Source: Atrichornis clamosus (taxonomy: Eukaryota; Chordata; Aves; Passeriformes; Menuridae). From it: a stretch of 64,000 bases of DNA. The notes beneath the pieces were generated by a model that saw only the letters and a program-made list of their open reading frames with translations, had not been told where the DNA came from and did not search any database. Below, piece by piece: positions 36,701-45,887 of the stretch. The position numbers were made by a program, and so were the translations under genes. The DNA lies in the NCBI GenBank assembly GCA_013400975.1, contig WBMZ01008929.1:217-64216 (forward strand), given 5' to 3'. How positions within the stretch are numbered: position 1 is the stretch's first letter; every line of letters begins with the position of its first letter.

Positions 36701-38605
36701 AGGCAGAAATTGGCCAGCTTAGACAAGTCTGTGCCTTTAATGCCAGTATTCTGCCAAGCTTTATTACAGAGAAGACATATTCAAAGCCAGAAGGCAACTA
36801 AAGAGTGTCTGAGAACGTCTTTGCAGTTAAACACCTGTGGATAGCAAAGAGAACTTTCAGAAGTCCATTGGGTAGAGAGAAATAATGACATGAATAATGA
36901 ATTGAAGCTGTGGAAGGGGTCCCATAGCCCCTTATATGCAGGCATTTATGACCACAGGATTTTTTTTTTTAAATGTATATATATATTACTTCATGTACAT
37001 TCAAAACATATACTGGATTCTAACCATCTTTATGTAAATGTAACTATGTTAGTGGTAAGGAAGGGTTAGATGTTTTTAGCCATGGATATCTAAACCGAAA
37101 CACAACTTCAGTATGAATACATTAAATCATCACAAATCTGCTAAGGAGATTGGATCACTGTTTTCCCCAATAGCTCCTTTTCTTCCCTTAGTACATTCTC
37201 CTGCTGAGCTTTAGCACACAGACACACACAGAGCAAATTATGAACATCTAAATCCCAGGTCAGTTTTGCTTATGTTGCTTTGCAGTTTACATCAAGTTTC
37301 ACATCCCTCTGATAGTTTGTCACCCTTTTGTACGCTAATTTCCATCTGTAGGAGCTGCCAGCATGCTGTTAACAAGAGATCAGTTTGATCAATCAGTTTG
37401 ATACGGTTCTGACACACATAAGCAAAACAATGTTTGTAGTTTTCTCTTCATTTGGAAGTCTGGTTACATAAACAAAATAATTAAACATACAGGTTTCCTA
37501 TGAGCTATAGATACTTAAATCATAAATCATTTAAGATGTTATCAAAAGTAAGTTTTCCTTTTGTTTGGAGTCCACAGGTTTTACTTTGAGGCAGCTTGAC
37601 ACAATGGCAGCTGCAAAAATAATCACTGATAGAGCTGCCGCGTGTTTAATGCAACTATAACTGTCACAAGTCCTGCCAAGGTTACTAGAATTGTTCTTCC
37701 ATTGAGAAGCAGTGTGCAGTGATCAAAGTGGGCATTTGTTCTGGAAACTGGCATTAATGACCAAATCCCAAAGGGTCACCAACAACCATGCTCTGACCTT
37801 CTGACTCTGGCAACATTCTCTATTCGTTTTGGGCGAAAGCTCCATTAAATCAATAGAGATAGATAGCATTAGAAGAAGGCCTAAGTCAGACACATTTTAA
37901 CAGCAAATTTAGAACATTTTCATTAAGGAATTTCTCTAAGGAAAAAAAATCATGAAAATAACACACTCTGTGTAAAAAGATAAAGGAATAAAAAATTAAT
38001 GGTATGCAGATGCTGCACCTAAAGAAAATTTTCTTTCATTAAATGTTCCTATTTCTACAAAAGCATGTGAATCTTTAATAACAAAATCTGGGAGGAAAAA
38101 AAAATCCTATCATTCCCCAAAAAGTATTGTTAATTTGTTGAAGTTGGTACCTTAGCATCCTTGCTGGGGGCTACATAGTGCATCATCCATTTTCTTTCTT
38201 CATTTTCCAAGAGGCTTGATTTGCTGCTTGAATGCTGCTGGGGGAGGAAGAACAAAGGATTAAAAAGAAGGCAAAGGTCAATTTTTTTACTTATTTCAGT
38301 TCCTCAGTGTAGAATTCCAACATGGAATGGGCAATTTGTGTCTCCTCATTATGGCGAATAAAATAAACATGCCAGGAATGTGACAGTAGGTTCTGTGCTA
38401 TATTGAAAGATACTAACTCCAGGTCCTGGTAACTGCAAATATTCAAGAAAGTACAATCTTGTTTTCCTGGAGATTTCTGTCCTAGAGGTAACAGCGGGCT
38501 TCACACGTTGTAGTTCAGGGGAAAATCTGAATCAAAAACTCAGAGACTCCTGCCAGGGTTTTTCTGTTTTCCACTTACCTGAGGTAAGGCAGAGGTTGAT
38601 GCCAT
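3383..38605 (-). CDS. PLA2G4E: Cytosolic phospholipase A2 epsilon-like, copy A (21 exons, premature stop in last exon)
   Basis: Twenty-one minus-strand exons join in phase through GT-AG introns into one frame of 816 codons plus stop as assembled. Domain order is an N-terminal tail (residues 1-45), a C2 domain (about 46-170) with Ca2+-loop acidic residues D61, D67, D117 and D119, a linker (about 180-300), and the lipase domain (about 300 to the end). The lipase domain has GGGTR (Arg360), GLSGT (nucleophile Ser388) and DTA (catalytic Asp672). Human PLA2G4E is about 868 residues. Without the exon 21 duplication this copy would be about 871. The family cleaves or transfers acyl chains of membrane phospholipids, and mammalian PLA2G4E makes N-acyl-phosphatidylethanolamine. 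The subtype call rests on 4E-like signatures (TWTMSNLY after the elbow, FHYARY in the linker, DTA) and on recall rather than a search. The neighbour at 51.7-63.7 kb is its tandem paralogue in the same orientation. The first two exons are the least certain. Confidence 0.88.
3557..3680. repeat. 60-bp perfect tandem repeat with 2-bp spacer in a coding exon
   Basis: Bases 3557-3616 and 3619-3678 are identical, separated by TT. Net gain over a single copy is 62 bp, which is not a multiple of three. A 60-bp duplication alone would have been in frame, so the 2-bp filler causes the frameshift. The perfect identity points to a recent event or an assembly artefact. Confidence 0.98.
4100..4570 (-). mobile_element. 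Endogenous retrovirus LTR fragment (avian type)
   Basis: The stretch matches, from memory, a widespread bird LTR (recognisable pieces CTTTGGTCAGTTCGGGTCAG and GACCGATGCACAGACAGTCC). Read on the minus strand it has TATATAAA at 4373-4380 and ATTAAA at 4217-4222, about 155 bp apart and in the right order for U3 and R. The outer 5' end of the LTR (right side) is missing or diverged, and no internal viral genes are seen. It lies in the last intron of copy A in the same orientation as the gene. Edges are approximate. Confidence 0.75.
5558..5587. repeat. 16-bp-period tandem duplication
   Basis: AATTTCTGCAACTG occurs twice with a TT spacer in the last intron of copy A. The TT filler resembles that of the exonic 62-bp duplication, which may be coincidence. 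Confidence 0.9.
5863..6049 (-). CDS. PLA2G4E: Copy A exon 20
   Basis: It encodes [20 protein letters not shown] and ends [19 protein letters not shown]. It is 187 nt in both copies. It exits in phase 1, and the Gly codon completes in exon 21. Confidence 0.95.
6773..6939 (-). CDS. PLA2G4E: Copy A exon 19, catalytic aspartate exon
   Basis: It encodes [20 protein letters not shown] and [16 protein letters not shown]. The Asp of DTA is the expected second member of the Ser-Asp dyad. DTA also occurs in my recollection of human PLA2G4E, whereas copy B has DTG. Donor GGG|GTAAGC. Confidence 0.95.
7814..8002 (-). CDS. PLA2G4E: Copy A exon 18
   Basis: It encodes [20 protein letters not shown] and ends [20 protein letters not shown]. 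This copy is AT-balanced here, unlike the extremely GC-rich counterpart in copy B. The phase-1 exit (AAAG|GTATGG) joins exon 19 as Asp. Confidence 0.93.
9009..9116 (-). CDS. PLA2G4E: Copy A exon 17
   Basis: It encodes [20 protein letters not shown] and [16 protein letters not shown]. It is 108 nt in both copies. The acceptor is CCACAG and the donor ATAG|GTGAG. Confidence 0.95.
9628..9690 (+). mobile_element. CR1 LINE 3' end fragment
   Basis: It ends with the typical ATTCTGTGATTCTGTGA repeat preceded by a TTGAACTTGATAATCC-like tail. It lies in the intron between exons 16 and 17 of copy A. Confidence 0.8.
10948..11085 (-). CDS. PLA2G4E: Copy A exon 16
   Basis: It encodes [20 protein letters not shown] and ends [19 protein letters not shown]. 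Forty-six codons in length, and 138 nt in both copies. Strong family match. Confidence 0.96.
11509..11623 (-). CDS. PLA2G4E: Copy A exon 15
   Basis: It encodes [20 protein letters not shown] then [18 protein letters not shown]. The KL-DQ...GQNPLPIY pattern is conserved in group IVD/E/F enzymes. The phase-1 exit (G) joins exon 16 to give [12 protein letters not shown]. Confidence 0.95.
12591..12915 (-). mobile_element. CR1 LINE 3' fragment
   Basis: It starts ATAGAATCACAGAATGGTTT, the inverted CR1 3' end, and continues through the usual 3'-UTR sequence (CTGCCATGGGCAGGGATTCC). It lies in the intron between exons 14 and 15 of copy A. Confidence 0.9.
13108..13262 (+). mobile_element. CR1 LINE fragment
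   Basis: It contains diverged CR1 3'-region text (AGGGTGGTCAAACACTGG, then GATGGGATGAACTCCAGAGG). It is close to, and inverted relative to, the fragment at 12591-12915. Confidence 0.7.
13337..13562 (-). CDS. PLA2G4E: Copy A exon 14
   Basis: It encodes [20 protein letters not shown] and ends [16 protein letters not shown]. It follows the nucleophile elbow directly. It is 226 nt against 223 nt in copy B. Donor AAG|GTACAA. Confidence 0.95.
13747..13762. repeat. Poly-A run
   Basis: About 14 consecutive A, then a short A-rich tail, in the intron between exons 13 and 14 of copy A. Confidence 0.85.
13886..14022 (-). CDS. PLA2G4E: Copy A exon 13, catalytic serine exon
   Basis: It encodes [20 protein letters not shown], the oxyanion Gly-rich loop with the conserved Arg, and ends [10 protein letters not shown], where Ser of GLSGT is the nucleophile. 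Both active-site elements are intact. The split Trp codon TG|G continues in exon 14. Confidence 0.97.
15484..15619 (-). CDS. PLA2G4E: Copy A exon 12, start of lipase domain
   Basis: It encodes [20 protein letters not shown], then a basic helix ([20 protein letters not shown]). [10 protein letters not shown] is a family hallmark just before the catalytic core. The exit is in phase 0 at GAG|GTATCT. Confidence 0.95.
16799..16836 (-). CDS. PLA2G4E: Copy A exon 11
   Basis: A 38-nt exon encoding [12 protein letters not shown] plus two bases of a split Cys codon. The phase-2 exit fits exon 12. Copy B has an equal-length exon at 59251-59288 ([12 protein letters not shown]). Confidence 0.85.
17603..17695 (-). 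CDS. PLA2G4E: Copy A exon 10, Cys-rich linker
   Basis: Thirty-one codons in phase 0 starting [20 protein letters not shown]. Four Cys within six residues are followed by an Arg triplet, a possible membrane-contact or acylation patch. Copy B has 27 codons here with a single Cys. Confidence 0.85.
17821..17990 (-). CDS. PLA2G4E: Copy A exon 9, linker
   Basis: It encodes [20 protein letters not shown] and further on [16 protein letters not shown]. The FHY..Y motif is shared with copy B and recalls group IVE linkers. The donor is TTT|GTACGT. Its 170-nt length is the same as the copy B exon. Confidence 0.9.
18918..18981 (-). CDS. PLA2G4E: Copy A exon 8, C2-linker junction
   Basis: It encodes [21 protein letters not shown] and leaves in phase 1. 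The CLEV core matches copy B and the mammalian enzyme. The basic cluster that follows is short here (KKR) compared with the long Lys run in copy B. Confidence 0.88.
19399..19441 (-). CDS. PLA2G4E: Copy A exon 7
   Basis: A 43-nt mini-exon encoding [14 protein letters not shown], corresponding to the ETLVTNGVLV segment at the end of the C2 domain in the family. Copy B has the same exon length at 61340-61382. Confidence 0.92.
20001..20041 (-). CDS. PLA2G4E: Copy A exon 6
   Basis: A 41-nt mini-exon encoding [13 protein letters not shown], a C2 edge strand. It leaves in phase 2 (AT|GTGAGT). Length and phase are identical to the copy B exon at 62060-62100. Confidence 0.92.
20708..20836 (-). CDS. 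PLA2G4E: Copy A exon 5, C2 loop 3
   Basis: It encodes [18 protein letters not shown] and a following [10 protein letters not shown] strand. The acidic DDD and DDD groups form Ca2+-binding loop 3. It is 43 codons, phase 0 at both ends, and the counterpart in copy B has 44 codons. Confidence 0.95.
21647..21783 (-). CDS. PLA2G4E: Copy A exon 4, C2 domain core
   Basis: It encodes [17 protein letters not shown] and then [16 protein letters not shown], covering Ca2+-binding loops 1 and 2 of a type II C2 domain. The residue aligning with the second loop-1 Asp of cPLA2-alpha is Ser, as in mammalian group IVE. It is phase 1 at entry and phase 0 at exit. Confidence 0.95.
21784..30860 (-). other. Intron 3 of copy A (9.1 kb)
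   Basis: It lies between the exon for the first C2 strand and the exon for Ca2+ loops 1-2. The CR1 element at about 23.9-24.9 kb is the only thing recognised. Confidence 0.8.
23870..24905 (+). mobile_element. CR1 LINE, end of reverse-transcriptase ORF plus 3' UTR
   Basis: It covers the C-terminal part of the CR1 reverse transcriptase (a stretch like GGGGCCAGTGCTGTTTAACA and TTTGCAGATGGAGC) and the 3' region (GGTTGCCCAGAAAGGTTGTG), ending TTTTGTGATTCTGCAA. It is riddled with frameshifts and stops, so inactive. The 5' boundary is approximate. It sits in intron 3 of copy A. Confidence 0.85.
30861..30933 (-). CDS. PLA2G4E: Copy A exon 3, first C2 beta strand
   Basis: It encodes [18 protein letters not shown], the first C2 beta strand and the start of Ca2+-binding loop 1. 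The family pattern is LLTVRVIR...QAD. It begins phase 0 after a TTCAACAG acceptor and ends in phase 1 at T|GTAAGT. The split codon completes as Leu with exon 4, giving DFLSQSD. The neighbouring introns are 9.1 kb (3' side) and 7.2 kb (5' side). Confidence 0.9.
31618..31663. repeat. Degenerate TAGTATA repeat
   Basis: Irregular iterations of TAGTATAGTATAGAATAGTA in intron 2 of copy A. Confidence 0.8.
32611..32656. repeat. 23-bp imperfect tandem duplication
   Basis: CAATAGGTGGCCACTTCAGT is repeated as CAATAGGTGGTCACTGCAGT after 23 bp, in intron 2 of copy A. Confidence 0.85.
34110..34130. repeat. Poly-G tract (21 G)
   Basis: Twenty-one consecutive G on the plus strand inside intron 2 of copy A. 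In the transcript it would be a C run. Confidence 0.98.
38151..38237 (-). CDS. PLA2G4E: Copy A exon 2, N-terminal tail
   Basis: Twenty-nine codons, phase 0 at both ends, Ser-rich then charged ([17 protein letters not shown]...). A C-rich acceptor ends in CAGCAG, a tandem NAGNAG site that could drop one Gln. The donor is AAG|GTACCA. It is assigned to this gene because phase and order fit exon 3. The tail has no recognised domain. Confidence 0.6.
38579..38605 (-). CDS. PLA2G4E: Copy A exon 1 (minimal first coding exon)
   Basis: It encodes MASTSALPQ and ends at a strong donor (CAG|GTAAGT) in phase 0, matching exon 2. The ATG at 38605 was chosen as the shortest start. The frame stays open upstream to another ATG at 38785 with G at -3, so the protein may start up to 60 residues earlier or this may be an internal exon. 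No similarity to the mammalian N-terminus is evident. Confidence 0.5.
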
Positions 38606-38997
38606 CGAGATCGCTGCTACATTAAAAGCAGCTGCTGTGAATGGCACATAAGTATTAGGCTCCACAGTTACCAGTGCCTCCTGACACAAATTTACAATCT
38701 TGAAGAGTGTCAGAAGTTGCTGAACAGGTGTTTTATTACATTGAGTCAGAGCTCCACCCCTCCATGGTTTCTGAAACAGGGACATTTCCCACCCACATTA
38801 TTTGTCCAAAGAGCAGCTGCCGTAAGACGAGAACGTTCATATCTGCAGGTCTGGTGGCTGAGAGACCAAATCATTCCCACCTGGGGGCTCGAGGAAATGC
38901 AGTAGCAGCAGTAGCCTGATTGATAGGTATGATAGATATGATAGAGATCATCTGTGAGAGAGAGCCTTACAGAGGTATTCTAAAAGCGAGGATAGCA

Positions 38998-39030
38998 ATA
39001 GCCTAATAAACACCATAGCCTAATAAACAC
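38998..39030. repeat. 17-bp-period tandem duplication
   Basis: ATAGCCTAATAAACAC occurs twice with a 1-bp spacer, just upstream of the first exons of copy A. Confidence 0.9.
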
Positions 39031-41797
39031 ATCTACATATTTTCTCTACTCAAACACCCTGAATTCCACACGATTACCTCCATCATAATAAAAAAAAAGA
39101 CATTTTAAAAAACCGCTGTAGAGATGATCATTAGAAGGAAGACATTTACATATGAAAATAAGAATTCTTCTGAAGGAATATTTTTCCCTGAAAAGTGCTG
39201 TTGCATCATGATTCCTGTGTACACACTTGCGCTTACTGTAGTGTTCTACTTCAAAAGAAATTACAGAAGATATGATAAGCAACATTTCTCTGCTCCCTAA
39301 AACAAAATGTATCATTTTTGCATTTGAAATGTGTTACTTATTTCTGGGCTTCACATTTAATACAGTATGCATCTTAAGAAATTTAAATGAGATTCAAACA
39401 TTTCACCTTGAAAAATCATTAAATGTTTCAACAAACTACAATGTCATTTTCTGATGCAAAAAAGTCAAGATTTCTGAGCACCTGTATTCAAATCATCAGC
39501 CAGTTGGACACTATTGGTAGATTATTGGAATTTAATGGACTGTTCATGCACATTTTGTTGTTGGGATTTGTTTTAATCTAATGAGGATCTGCATGTGTTC
39601 AGTACAACTCTAGGAAGCTCAGTGATTAAATTTTCTAAGATATTATGCAAGCATTATTAGGTACACATACGTTTGTATTGAAAGTCCTCCCAAATGATTA
39701 AAAGTAGTGCTTATGAAAGAACTTGAAATTAATAGGATGACAAAGCATCCTGCTTCCTCTAGAGACATAAGTATGAAATCATAGCTGCTCTGATTGTGGC
39801 TTTGAGTTTTGTACAAGGACCTTGACTGACAGAAACCAGACACAAACCCAATGACTTCTAGCAGTCTCATTACATACTTTTCTTATGTGAACAGAGTCAT
39901 CAGTATGAAAAGTTGTTCTTACAAGAAGAACAAGTTAACACAATCTGATAATCTTACAAGTAGTATTCCATCCTCCCAAAGGTTTGATTTCTTCGGTTTA
40001 ATTTTATAACTACATTATCTATTTGTGGTTGTTGCTTTATGAAATAAGCACATGTATTTTATCACAAAGTGCAAGTGAAAAATTTGCTTTGAATTTCCTT
40101 TCTCACCTTCATTGTATTGAAACTTTTTAATGGAACAGGAACTGCTTAATTGAAGCCAGAATTAGATACTCCACAGTAATAGGTTAAAGACAGTCACAAG
40201 CCTCTCACACACTTTGCCAGGTGTTTTGCTTAATATGAGCACTTGCACTTCTGTAAAAAAAGTTTTAGAATTTTTTTTTCTGTTCAAATGGTGACCAGAA
40301 ACAGTTTAGACAAAAGTAATCGTACACACAAAAGCACACGCATTTTCTATTTCTTCTGCTACAACCTACCTGTATTTTTGGTTGAAATGCCTAGAAGATT
40401 TCAGTACCACAGCCAAGGAATGAGAACCTTTGCTACAATTATTTTGTAATTGTGCCCGAAAAGGTTATCAGATTCAGGTCTTGTTTCTGCAATGTGTGGA
40501 AGGGTGTGAGTTTTTTGCATGAGATCCTGTTTCCATTTACATTGTCGTATTGCACGTTTGGTTTTAAGACAAAAGGAAATGAATGAGGTGGGGGAAGAAG
40601 CCTGCAGCATCACTTAGGAAGCTGACTAAGGGTTGCTTGTTGCCCAACAACTAACTTTTCTTTCCTGACTCAAGCCTTCCCTAAACGAGATACCTGTTCT
40701 TTAAGCTCAGGTCAGAGGTAGGCAAAGGTACTTTTGACTCAAAGCTGACGCCAGTACTGAATTTCCTAAATTAGTTCAAAGTTCAAAATTGCTTTTTGCT
40801 ATGAAGCACTATTTCTTTAGAGGCAAACACATCCTTTTCACAAGGTATGCAACTAGGATACACTTGACCACTAAGTTAGACTATACGTTAGACTTATAGT
40901 ACAAGCTGGTTGTGTTTCCTCTGTATTGAATGGATGAAAAAGAAAATGTGGCAACTGCAAGTAGTGAATAAACACCTCAGTATTGGATTCTTCTGGAGAA
41001 ACCTAAAAGTGTCCAGATCACACACAATACCTAACTTCTGAATGTCTGAAGGTAGCTGAGGTGAATCCCACCCTGAGTAATCAGTATGTCCTCTTTAATC
41101 ACTTGTTTCCAAAGTTACTGATGCTGAGGGAACCTGATATTGAGGAACTTGGTTTTGTTGTTAGCTCAGTACGTGATTCACCCTGTTGCAACGTGAAGCT
41201 ACAAAACACCCTTGGGCAAAAGCTCTATTAGCATATAAATGAAAAACCCTCTCTGATATTAATTCAAATAACAAAGAAGAGGGTTTGTGATTACCAGAGT
41301 GGCAGAGAATGCAAAATTCAGTATGAAAAGTACCAGTACAAGTACAAACTTCCAGCGGTATTCTGGTTCGGGATCACAGCCTGACTTAGGATTGCTGTCC
41401 ATAAAGCACAGGCTGTGCAGTGGTAGCTCATAGGTGCACTAAGGGACTAATATTAAGCTGGGTTTTCTGTGAAACCCTAGGCTACAATCTGTGGAAGTTC
41501 AGCAGCAGCTTTATAAGCATCTGAGGTAAGTTTGGGACAAATGCTAAATGTCAGAGGGAAAGATTGACAGGAGAGGACTGCAGCAACTCTCTGAAGGAAA
41601 TGCACTCCTGATTGGTGGGACACAGCCCCAGTCATCAAATGATACATTTAGTGCAGCCCAAGGAGCAGAGAAACTGTGCTGGGCCATCCCTAGATACCCA
41701 CACTTATGGCAATTTTGGGGTCTGTCAGCTAATGAGCTAGTGGTGAGATGCAGATCACCCAAGGTTGGTCTGCCTTGAACAGATTGTCATTTAAGGC

Positions 41798-41834
41798 TTT
41801 TATCTGCAATGATTTCTTTTATCTGCAATGATTT
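41798..41834. repeat. 19-bp tandem duplication
   Basis: Two adjacent copies of TTTTATCTGCAATGATTT with one extra base between them. Intergenic. Confidence 0.9.
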
Positions 41835-42593
41835 TTTTTTTCCCTGACTAGTCTACTGCTGAGACTACAATAAAAACATTATAAAACTACAACTACAACT
41901 GAATTAGGCCACTTTGAACATAATGCTCAAAGACATTGTTTGGATCAGATTTAATTATCCAAAGACTTATTAAAGTGACTGCTAAGGACAAAAGATCAGA
42001 TAGATTTTGTGTTTTCTTTTCACTTTTCTCAATCATTCTTCGTGATGGCTCTCTTCAGCCTCTTTCCCATCCTTCACAGCTTCTCAGCAGCCTACAGACT
42101 TTTCTTTATGTCTTGTTCCTATATCATGGGCTTTTTCATATCATGTGCCTCAGCACATCTTCCTCTCATATTTTTCAGACCATCTTTCTGAACATAGGAG
42201 AAAGGGAGCTTCACTGAAAGCCCTTGTGTTTTATTCCTCATTAATATCTTTACTAGAAACAGCCATCTTCTACTCAGCAATACAGGAAAATGCAGCTAAT
42301 ATGCATCAGTGTGATGCTTCAGGCATTAAAAGTGTTATTACATTGTGTGCCATCTGAATAAAAGCAAAAATGTTCATGTCCATGTCAGAAATCAAGAGAT
42401 CATAACAATCCCCATGACATTAATGCCAAATATCATTCACAAGAATCAAGATTTTATATGGCAATGACTTTGAAACTTTTGCTGAACCACATAGTTATTG
42501 CTGGTGACCCATATGCCCTTTATTTGAACAAGATAAATATATATGTCATAATGAGAGAGGTATACATAAACATATTTATCTGTAATTCAAATA

Positions 42594-42695
42594 TAGATTA
42601 ATGGAATCTTTTAGGTTAGAAAAGACCTCTAAGATCATTGAGACCAACTGTTAACCTAACACTGCCAAGTCTACCACTAAACCATGAAGGCATCA
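42594..42695 (-). mobile_element. CR1 LINE 3' end fragment
   Basis: Inverted CR1 tail recognisable as GGTTAGAAAAGACCTCTAAG and CTAACACTGCCAAGTCTACC, ending at an ACCATG block. It lies in the spacer between the two genes. Confidence 0.85.
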
Positions 42696-45600
42696 GGACA
42701 AAAAAAGTGAAATGGCTTCACAAAATTTGCACCATAATGTAAAATCAGCAGAAAAAGGAGTGTTTCTGTCCACCAGGAATATTATATTGCTTTTAAAAAG
42801 TCTCTGCATGCTCCTCCCCATGACAACTAGGGAGTATAGATATTTGCTTTTACATATATGCTAACTTTAATCAAACTCAGAGAAAATGAGAATTCAGAAA
42901 ATATTTCAGAAACTCTCCAAGAAGTACTTAATGTCCTAGACAAATACTGACAGTAGCTCGTATTTGCACGGCTATTTGGTCTGTTTATTCTTTCACAGAA
43001 CATAACCTCGCTTCTGATATGACTAGTAGAAGACCTGTGCATATGCATAAATGCAAACCTCTTTATTATGGAGCTTATATATCAAGTTTTTAATTTAGTC
43101 TTTCTTTGCAAGGCACACCCCTGTGTGTATTCTCGTTCTTACCAGCATCACCGTAGTATCCTATCAAACACTAAAAGACATTGGGACTGCTAAAGTAATT
43201 TGTCCTGAAATAACTGGCTTCTAAATCTTTTCAGCTTAGTAGATTAATGGTATCTTGGTATCTTAATAAAATCAGCAAGTGCTGGTGAGGTATGTCTTTG
43301 AGTTTACTCTTCTTGTCTGACATATGTGACATCATATGCTATCATCAACTTTAAATTTCCAGGGTTCATTGCAGTTTACTCCAAGGGATAAAATACACTA
43401 CAAGAAACTAATTCATGCATGAAACTGTTGGTCACCAGAGTGCATTTCCTGACTATAGAGAGAAAAATGCCATTTCCCATGAGAACTGTTATTTGAGAGT
43501 CCCAGGCAAGGTCAGGGGAACCCCAATGCAGATGATGGGTTCATCACTGATTCTGGTAGTTCCTCAAAGCCTTCCCCATTGTTAAGCAGGACCAATTTTA
43601 CACCCTCAGTGTAAAAGTGGCCATGGCACCTTTCTGAGTACTTTGCCTTTTCATCCAGGAGAGGTATAGCCAGAGTGTTTCAGCAGACATCAGCAGACTG
43701 CTTTTCTCAACACTGCAGTGGCTCAGGATTTGGCATAACGAAATGCCTAACTTTTCTGTCACTTTCTATGTTACAAAAAATAATAGGATAGTGTGCTATA
43801 AGACCAGAGCCCACATCTCATTCAGATGTCTCCAGTATGAGAGCCCTGGTGAGAAAACGCTATGGGAAAAGGACAACTTTAGGTAAGGCATACGCAGATG
43901 AGGAAAGGCTGCCAGCTACTGTGGGCATTTCCCATCCTACTTGCAGGCTGAAGAGGAAAAGGAAGCACAGGGTTAGGTGATGTACTCACTCCAGCTCATC
44001 TTGCAGTGATGCAATTCCTTGTGCCTCTTCCCTGTATGAGGCCTGGCTGTTGCAGAAGCTCTTGCATCCAGTATCTCCCTCATGTGCTGAAGCCGTGTTC
44101 ATTCATTGTGCAATCTGAACTGGTGCGCATGGCAGCCAACCTTGCCCCGTACACAGCCTGTTGTCACTGGGAAGATGGAGTGATAGCCTTTCCAGGGCAC
44201 CTGATAGGTCACGTAAGCAGTGCTTAACAAACCCAGGCTCTGTTAGGAGTCACACAGACATGCCTCAATGTTGCATTTTGTGCCACCTGAGCCGTCGCCC
44301 GTGACCCATGCCAGCTGCCCCAGGGTGGGGTCTCAGTGATGCTACATACATGACTCCATATGGGTACTAATAAAACAGTGCCATTTCTCGGGGAGTCCAA
44401 AAGGCTTCACAGTTGTCTGCAGAGCCAAGTGTGAGAGAATTTGGGACTGGCAGGCTAAAGAGTCTCACTCTTTTCCACAGGCTCCTGCTTAATAGAATAC
44501 AAACCTGTGCAGGAATCTAGTGGTGTGGCCACATACTCACAAAAGGGCTGATCACAAAGATTAAACTCTGTCAACAGCTCCGCGTGGAAAGACTTTAAAG
44601 AAACAATTGCAAAACCTCTTAAGGAAGTGTTTCAGAAACGCGTAAGGAAAGAAACATTCTCCAGAAGATCGAGATAGGCAACTATGTAAGTACATCCTAT
44701 TACATGCTAAATTAAATCACCATTGCAACATGAGACTGTGCTCAAACTCACAGACATCAAAGTCAAGCGTGACTCTTAGGTCAGGTCAAGAAAACACAGA
44801 TTAAAGAAGGACAAATTCACAGTGGCAAACATTGCTGAATATCCATTATAATAAAGTACGGGAGCCACATGTTACTAAAGCATGTGGAAACCTGTCTAAA
44901 CAGCTCTTGCATACAACTCTCACATGGTGTTGATATTTTGACCCCATGTGATGTAACGACTAAAACCTACTCAGTTAGATCACATTACACAGATAGGACA
45001 TGAAAGGAAAATGAATTATTTGATGTATTTCCACAAGTCCAAGACAATGATAAACTCATATATGCAAATAAAAAGGAAATGCATATGAAGAGTAAGCAAA
45101 GTGCTATCAAAGGTTTGGACTTTTTTCTTCATATAGAAAGCAAAATAACTACTAATTATGCAGCTAAATCAGGAATGCTAATAGAACATTTGTATACTAT
45201 GTTCAAAAAGAAGCCACCTTACATGTTTCATCAAAGGATAATAAAAATGAACTCATACAACACAAAGTAAGACAGAACAGAACCAATTAGTTTCTAAAGC
45301 ATAATCTAGGATTCTTGACTATGGCTTAGCTGTCTTAATTCCTTGTATACTGCAGAGCTGCAGAAAGTTGAAAGAAAGTGAATATTGTGCCAATTTTAAA
45401 AAGTAGCAAGGAGGATATGGTTATGTGTCAGCAGTTTGTTTACCCTGGCTACCATTGCCATAATGAACACAATATCTGACTAATTAAAAATCAATTATCA
45501 TATATTATCACTCTCGGTTCTCTTGCTGTTCCTCAAAATGTGGGCTGGCAGCCATGCATGCCAAATGCTCCATCATCCCTGAAGTGTTAATAGAAATACC

Positions 45601-45870
45601 TGTTTTAAATGAAGAGTTTCACGTTGCACACATTCTTTACATTTATGTTTAATACATTTTGTGCAGCATTTGTTAATGCATGCATGTTTATATTATAGGT
45701 AACTTTCAGCATACAAAGCAATTATACACTGAAAACTGCACTCCACCACACAAGGGAGTGTTTTCCCAAAAAAAGATTGTTGATGTGTAATTAGTTGGCC
45801 TTAGGACAGTCATTAACTTGTATAATTTACTATCTGGACAGCAGAGGGTTCCACCCAACCAAATTCCATA

Positions 45871-45887
45871 TGTGTGTGTGTGTGTGC
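45871..45887. repeat. Short (TG)n microsatellite
   Basis: About eight TG units in the spacer between the genes. Confidence 0.9.

Larger units (their letters stand above)
30934..38150 (-). other. Intron 2 of copy A (7.2 kb)
   Basis: AT-rich sequence with the poly-G tract and minor repeats. No coding exon or RNA gene is recognised. It depends on exon 2 being real. Confidence 0.6.
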
